From Melghirimyces profundicolus (lineage in GTDB: Bacteria > Bacillota > Bacilli > Thermoactinomycetales > DSM-45169), in NCBI RefSeq assembly GCF_003054245.1, contig NZ_QBKR01000002.1, positions 179,486 to 243,485 on the forward strand: a stretch of 64,000 nucleotides of DNA. The letters run 5' to 3'. The position numbers and the translations under genes are program-made. This document shows positions 60,594 to 64,000 of this stretch, piece by piece (position 1 is the first letter of the stretch; every line of letters starts with the position of its first letter). The notes below the pieces were generated by a model. It was not told the origin of the DNA and did no database searches. It saw nothing but the letters and a program-made list of their open reading frames with translations.

Positions 60594-61040
60594 TCAGGAG
60601 ACTTTTTTCCATTCCACTTCCAATTCCACACCTGCGGCTTTCAGAAGGGTAAATACCGGGCACCGCTGATCGACCACTTTTTGCAGTTCCTGTACACGCG
60701 GGTCGCTTTCGGTGGTTTGAACCTCCGCTTGGACTCTTACTTTTTGAAAATAAGGTTGAACGTCCGGATCCCCCATCAGTCCCCGGGAATCCAACACCCC
60801 TTCCGCACGGAAGCGAATTCCCTTCAGATCAAAGTCCATTTCTTTGGCCACAAAATTGGCAATGACATTCTCACAACCAACCAAGGCACCGAGGAGATAT
60901 TCCAGCGGATTGGGACCGAAATCCGAGCCGCCCATATTGGCCGGTTCATCGATGATAAACTGATGCTTACCCGCTTCCACATCCGTCCGCATATTGGAAC
61001 TTTCCGAGTTCACGGTCACGGTCATGATTTGTTCAGCCAT
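60594..61040 (-). CDS. OsmC-family peroxide-responsive protein
   Basis: A 148-residue OsmC/Ohr-like protein. The two redox cysteines are in LLGALVGCENVIA and QRCPVF. OsmC proteins reduce organic hydroperoxides at the dimer interface. ATG of MAEQIMTV follows GGAAAGG at 9 bases. It lies divergently from the redoxin gene, suggesting shared oxidative-stress use. Confidence 0.88.
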   Translation of the reverse strand: MAEQIMTVTVNSESSNMRTDVEAGKHQFIIDEPANMGGSDFGPNPLEYLLGALVGCENVIANFVAKEMDFDLKGIRFRAEGVLDSRGLMGDPDVQPYFQKVRVQAEVQTTESDPRVQELQKVVDQRCPVFTLLKAAGVELEVEWKKVS

Positions 61041-61431
61041 TATCGTCATCCTTTCCTTCAGTATCAACTGACGCGAACCCTTGGTCTTGAAACTCAGTTT
61101 CGGTTGCTTTTACAATCATGCGACCCCCCTCACCATGATCTTCGTTTATTATCGACTCTGTCGGGTCATGATGCTGTAAGCTGGATTACATTTTTGAAAA
61201 GAATTTTGTCTCATAGTGGGTTCACAGAGAAATGGAATCCGGTATCCACCGTTTCCAGGGATGGGTTCCTTAACATGCCCGGAAAAAATGGACATAAGGG
61301 CGATCACCCCTTTCTTGATACATCTTCCCTGGCCCTCATCGAACTCCAATATTCAGGTTCACTTCAGTGAGGTTTAAAAGGAAAACAACCAAGGAACAAT
61401 GATCCTAAGCCCGATAAAAGGAGGATAAAAA
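61041..61431. other. Divergent intergenic region osmC-redoxin
   Basis: About 390 bases holding the promoters of the minus-strand osmC and the plus-strand redoxin gene. A plus-strand open frame runs through it (to 61370), but starts antisense to osmC and has no ribosome site. No RNA gene is recognised. Confidence 0.5.
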
Positions 61432-61938
61432 ATGACGGATATGAAACTGGGAGAACAGACGCCCAACCTATCTCTCACCTCGGTGACCGGAGATCCGATG
61501 AACCTGGATGAACAACGCCGGCAAAACGGTCATTGGCAACTGTTGCTGTTTTTCCGGGGGGCATGGTGACCGGTTTGCGTTGAGGACCTCCAAGGTTTGG
61601 AGGAAAACTTGAAGAAATTCCAAAACAAACAGGTCGACCCCATTGTGATCTCAACCGATGATCCCGAAGCACTGAGGAAAATGGCAAAGGATCATCAATT
61701 CAGTTTCCCTGTTTTTCATGACCCCGAATACAAAGCCTCGGAAGCTTATGGTGTTTACATCCATCGGGAAAATGATCCCTATGAAGACCATGGAACCCAT
61801 GCAGACCCCGCCCATATTCTCATTGACGATCAGGGCCGCCTGATGTACAAGCATAAACAGACCGGCCCCTTCGGACGCCCCTCCCCCGTCGAGCTCTTGA
61901 AAACCGTTACTTATATTCAAAAAAACCTTAAGGATTGA
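61432..61938 (+). CDS. Probable selenocysteine-containing redoxin (peroxiredoxin-like), UGA read as Sec
   Basis: One reading frame of 168 residues interrupted only by TGA at codon 46 (61567-61569). The text around it is FFRGAW-[TGA]-PVCVEDL, which is the peroxiredoxin-like motif RGxWCPxC with the first cysteine replaced by TGA, giving UxxC. The frame stays open and conserved in style after it (HGTHADPAHILIDDQG). A 7-bp hairpin with loop GGT sits 24 bases after TGA, as expected of a bacterial SECIS. AAAAGGAGG is 7 bases before the ATG. The product should reduce peroxides or disulfides. The alternative is a nonsense mutation of TGC/TGT; selA, selB and selC are not in this window. Confidence 0.78.
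61570..61608 (+). promoter_or_regulatory. Putative bacterial SECIS element
   Basis: CCTCCAA (61587-61593) pairs perfectly with TTGGAGG (61597-61603) around GGT (61594-61596). The loop begins with G and lies 24 bases after the TGA, within the range known for bacterial SECIS hairpins. Weak outer pairing GTT/AAC is possible. Confidence 0.65.
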
Positions 61939-61956
61939 CCTGGATTTCCGGGTGAG

Positions 61957-61992
61957 ACAAAAAGACAAAGATCATGATCTTTGTCTTTTTGT
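61957..61992. terminator. Bidirectional terminator after the redoxin gene
   Basis: A perfect palindrome with 18-bp arms centred on ATCATGAT, containing AAAAAGACAAAG and CTTTGTCTTTTT. Confidence 0.88.
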
Positions 61993-62236
61993 GTCTGTCT
62001 ATGCAGGAGTCCAGAGGAATGACCAAGGGTTGCAGGAAACCGATTTCCGCCCCGAACCGGGTTGCCCTCCGAAAGAAAGGTCACGGTCCGCTCTGTCTCC
62101 CCTCCGGTTACCAGTGCTGAAAGGAAATGCAAGATTCAAGAAGGGGATGCTTCTTGAATTGGTATAAATAAAGGGCTTGTTTAACCCAAACTTCATCCCC
62201 TTTTCCGTCATAGATTGATAGAAGAGGTGATGAAGG
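61993..62236. other. Upstream region of the amidase gene
   Basis: It holds a 10-bp inverted repeat ATTCAAGAAG/CTTCTTGAAT (62134-62143, 62150-62159) and, just before the gene, AC then 17 bases then CATAGATTG, which resembles a sigma-K promoter (AC, CATANNNTA) except at one position. Both are weak evidence. Confidence 0.45.
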
Positions 62237-63025
62237 ATGCCATTGGTTGTCATTGATCCGGGACACGGCGGAACGGACCCGGGTGCCGTAAATGGCAGTT
62301 ATCAAGAGAAAAACTTCACATTGCAGATTGGGCTTAAAGTCCGGGATTTTCTCCTCAACAACTACCAAGTCAGCGTCATGATGACACGGACCACAGATGT
62401 CACGGTCAGCCTGTCCTCCAGAACCGATTTGGCCAACCGGAACAACGCCGATTACTTCTGTTCCATCCACGTGAACGCCGGGGGTGGAACGGGTTGGGAG
62501 AGTTATATCTACAACGGCACGGTGCCCCCGTTCACGGTGAAGTCACAAGATACCATTCACTCCACGATCATGGGAATCATCGGTCCCCGATATAGCGTTC
62601 GGGACCGCGGAAAGAAGCGTGCCAACTTTTATGTACTGCGGGAAACCAACATGTCGGCGATCTTACTCGAAAACCTGTTTATCGATACAAGCCAGGATCT
62701 GAAACTGTTAACAAACGCCACCTTTATCCAGGACCTTTCCGAAGCCATTGGACTGGGAATCGCCAAAGCCCTTTCGCTCTCAAAGAAAACACAGAAACTG
62801 TACAAAGTGATTGCCGGCTCCTTCCAGAGCCTGACCAATGCTCAAGCCCGGGAATCCTACCTTGAACAGAATGGAATCTCCGCCATCATCGTTCAGGTGG
62901 AAATCAACGGACAAACGTATTATCGCGTACAGGCCGGTGCCTTTTCCAAGCAGGAAAATGCGGAAGCCCGTTTGGCCGAAGTGAAAGCCCTCGGCATCTC
63001 CGACGCCTATATTTTGCTTGAATAA
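62237..63025 (+). CDS. N-acetylmuramoyl-L-alanine amidase with SPOR domain (CwlC-like)
   Basis: A 262-residue cell wall hydrolase. The Amidase_3 domain (about 1-175) has the zinc ligands in DPGHGGTDPG, Glu in YQEKNFTL, SIHVNAGG and the catalytic Glu in LLENLFID. A SPOR domain (about 185-262, YKVIAGSFQS, YRVQAGAFS) binds denuded glycan. There is no signal peptide, as in B. subtilis CwlC, which lyses the mother cell. RBS GAGGTG. Expected expression is late sporulation. Confidence 0.88.
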   Translation: MPLVVIDPGHGGTDPGAVNGSYQEKNFTLQIGLKVRDFLLNNYQVSVMMTRTTDVTVSLSSRTDLANRNNADYFCSIHVNAGGGTGWESYIYNGTVPPFTVKSQDTIHSTIMGIIGPRYSVRDRGKKRANFYVLRETNMSAILLENLFIDTSQDLKLLTNATFIQDLSEAIGLGIAKALSLSKKTQKLYKVIAGSFQSLTNAQARESYLEQNGISAIIVQVEINGQTYYRVQAGAFSKQENAEARLAEVKALGISDAYILLE

Positions 63026-63100
63026 GGTGGATGGACACTCCCCCAATCTCCTTTTATCTTACCGTCGATTTTTCGTATGCCTCCTGATCGTTCAGGGGGT

Positions 63101-63226
63101 TCAAACGATTTGGTCCAGGAGGGGGCTGGAGAGCTTGGAGCGGTAGCGCCGGACCTCTTGATGGGTGCCGGTGCAGGCACTTTCTTCCTCGTAGCCGAAG
63201 TAACCGCAGGGACAACCATGCAGAGA
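63101..63226 (-). pseudogene. Remnant of a ComM/YifB-type (Mg-chelatase-like AAA+) gene
   Basis: A 41-codon minus-strand frame reads LHGCPCGYFGYEEESAC, then THQEVRRYRSKLSSPLLDQIV and stop. This matches the conserved Cys-rich region of YifB/ComM (NPCPCGYxGD, QVQRYRSRISGPLLDRID). No start, ATP-binding part or C-terminus is present. Its 5' side is cut at the XRE gene. It is the trace of a deletion or insertion. Confidence 0.75.
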
Positions 63227-63243
63227 AAAACTTAGGATTAACA

Positions 63244-63681
63244 ATGGCTCAGTTGGTGCCAAACAGCCGCTTGAAAACAGACAACCAACCCATTATCCCT
63301 GCCACACGTATCCAAGAAGCTCGTGTTGCGAAGGGATTGCTTACCCAAGAATTGTCCAACAGAGTTGGGATTAGCCCTACAGCTTTAAGTAAACTGGAGA
63401 ACGGTCAAACAAAGCCAAAGCTAAGTACCTTACGCCTTTTATCTCAGGCTTTGAATGTCCCCATTGCCCACCTTGGTTGTTTCGAGTCTCTTCCTGAATA
63501 TTCCTTCGGCCAACGGCTAAAAAAAGCCCGCTTATATCACGGGATGACACATAAAGAGATGGCCGACTTCTTGGGTGTCAGCGAGAAAAGTGTGAGGCTC
63601 TGGCAAGATCGGTTGGTAAAGCCTTCACCGGAATATATGGAGAAGGTGGAAGCTTATTTGTCCATACTGAAAGCTGACTAA
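63244..63681 (+). CDS. XRE-type regulator with two helix-turn-helix domains
   Basis: A 145-residue protein with two Cro/C1-type helix-turn-helix domains: about 22-75 (RVAKGLLTQELSNRVGISPTALSKLENG) and about 88-138 (RLYHGMTHKEMADFLGVSEKSVRLW). No effector domain. GC is lower than in the neighbours, and it sits between a gene remnant and an insertion sequence, so it belongs to the mobile or rearranged part. The ribosome site is weak (TTAGGATT). Confidence 0.8.
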   Translation: MAQLVPNSRLKTDNQPIIPATRIQEARVAKGLLTQELSNRVGISPTALSKLENGQTKPKLSTLRLLSQALNVPIAHLGCFESLPEYSFGQRLKKARLYHGMTHKEMADFLGVSEKSVRLWQDRLVKPSPEYMEKVEAYLSILKAD

Positions 63682-63776
63682 TTAGCAAAAGAACCATCTA
63701 AATATAGAACCTTTCCAAATAATTAATTAGGGAATCCCAGGCCTGTTGATTAGCCAAAATTTCGGATAAACAAAAA

Positions 63777-63839
63777 GAGCACTCTCCTGTATAATGGGAA
63801 AACCCACCACAGTTTACCCACAAGAGAGGTGCTCTCATG
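63777..63839 (+). promoter_or_regulatory. Transposase promoter with fold-back hairpin
   Basis: TATAAT at 63790-63795 is the -10 box. The stretch GAGCACTCTC (63777-63786) can pair with GAGAGGTGCTC (63825-63835), which contains the ribosome site of the transposase. The left arm lies upstream of the start of transcription, so only read-through RNA can fold and hide the ribosome site. Confidence 0.55.
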
Positions 63840-64000
63840 AGTAAAAATAACACAGTGCTTCGCAGTTTACAATTACTTCTTTCCCAAGATGAACTCCAAA
63901 CGATCCTGGAAGAACACAAATATTGGGATCCAGCTCGGAAATTAACAGTGAGTGAATTTCTTAAGTTTAGTGTCACGATGGCGATAGAAAAATGGAACAG
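63837..64000 (+). mobile_element. IS4-type transposase, N-terminal part, cut by window edge
   Basis: The first 54 codons are visible: MSKNNTVLRSLQLLLSQ, then WDPARKLTVSEFLKFSVTMAIEKWN. This is the N-terminal helical part of an IS4-family DDE transposase as found in Bacillota. The ATG follows AGAGAGG. The insertion sequence's left end lies somewhere in 63690-63780, but its terminal repeat cannot be fixed without the other end. Confidence 0.75.

Noticed and set aside
60444..61370. 308-codon plus-strand frame over osmC and its upstream region
   Set aside because: It is antisense to osmC, has no ribosome site, and its sequence matches no family I know.
61432..61938. Calling the redoxin a pseudogene because of the in-frame TGA
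   Set aside because: TGA lies exactly at the catalytic Cys, the frame is intact on both sides, and a SECIS-like hairpin follows; decay alone would rarely give this. It remains the main alternative.

Overview
The window looks like a chromosomal segment of a moderately GC-rich (about 55-60 % by eye), endospore-forming Gram-positive bacterium. It has strong GGAGG-type ribosome-binding sites, a GerA-type germinant receptor operon, a CwlC-like amidase, a sporulenol/hopene-type cyclase and a GerP-family peptide. Gene content and codon bias suggest the Thermoactinomycetaceae (Kroppenstedtia, Melghirimyces, Planifilum and relatives); this is inference, since no rRNA gene is present.

1-11.4 kb: a thiolase fragment behind a near-perfect sigma-54 promoter, a PAS/sigma-54 activator, a 2,4-dienoyl-CoA reductase, a lower-GC purine module (secreted MTA/SAH nucleosidase lipoprotein plus adenine deaminase under a guanine-class riboswitch), and a D-threonate-type acid-sugar operon (DeoR regulator, DUF1537 kinase, PdxA2, GntP permease) with a 17-bp inverted-repeat operator.

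11.4-23.1 kb: a complete, collinear, Fur-boxed sbnABCDEFGHI operon for the siderophore staphyloferrin B, with no uptake system next to it.

23.2-34.2 kb: a ywr-like locus (Lrp-type regulator, paired short chromate transporters, cytoplasmic gamma-glutamyltransferase-like enzyme) enlarged by a five-gene oligopeptide ABC transporter, then an M20 amidohydrolase.

34.3-41.8 kb: a gerABC spore germination operon, then an opposing operon of an SCP-2 lipid carrier, an R2-like ligand-binding oxidase, an AarF/UbiB-type kinase and a small coiled-coil protein.

42-48.3 kb: a thiazole/oxazole-modified peptide cluster of the heterocycloanthracin/sonorensin type: a 15-cysteine precursor, an attenuator, a ThiF-like maturation protein, a YcaO cyclodehydratase and a tandem SagB dehydrogenase, with a GerP-like gene beside it.

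48.5-60.5 kb: DUF2935 protein, terpene cyclase, a 31-residue membrane peptide missed by length cut-offs, GDSL hydrolase, Crp/Fnr regulator with an overlapping glutaredoxin-like gene, and an operon matching the enterobacterial ydj/ynj locus (flavin disulfide reductase, TVP38 membrane protein, ABC transporter with two separate permeases, CDP-alcohol phosphotransferase).

60.5-64 kb: OsmC; a redoxin gene with an in-frame TGA exactly at the catalytic cysteine followed by a SECIS-like hairpin (probable selenoprotein); a CwlC-like amidase; a ComM/YifB remnant; a double-HTH regulator; and the left part of an IS4-type insertion sequence.

Five copies of one short intergenic repeat, in full and internally deleted forms, sit between these modules. 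The strongest leads for new biology are the selenocysteine redoxin, the R2lox/SCP-2/AarF operon, the complete staphyloferrin B operon outside staphylococci, and the Cys-repeat thiazole peptide cluster.
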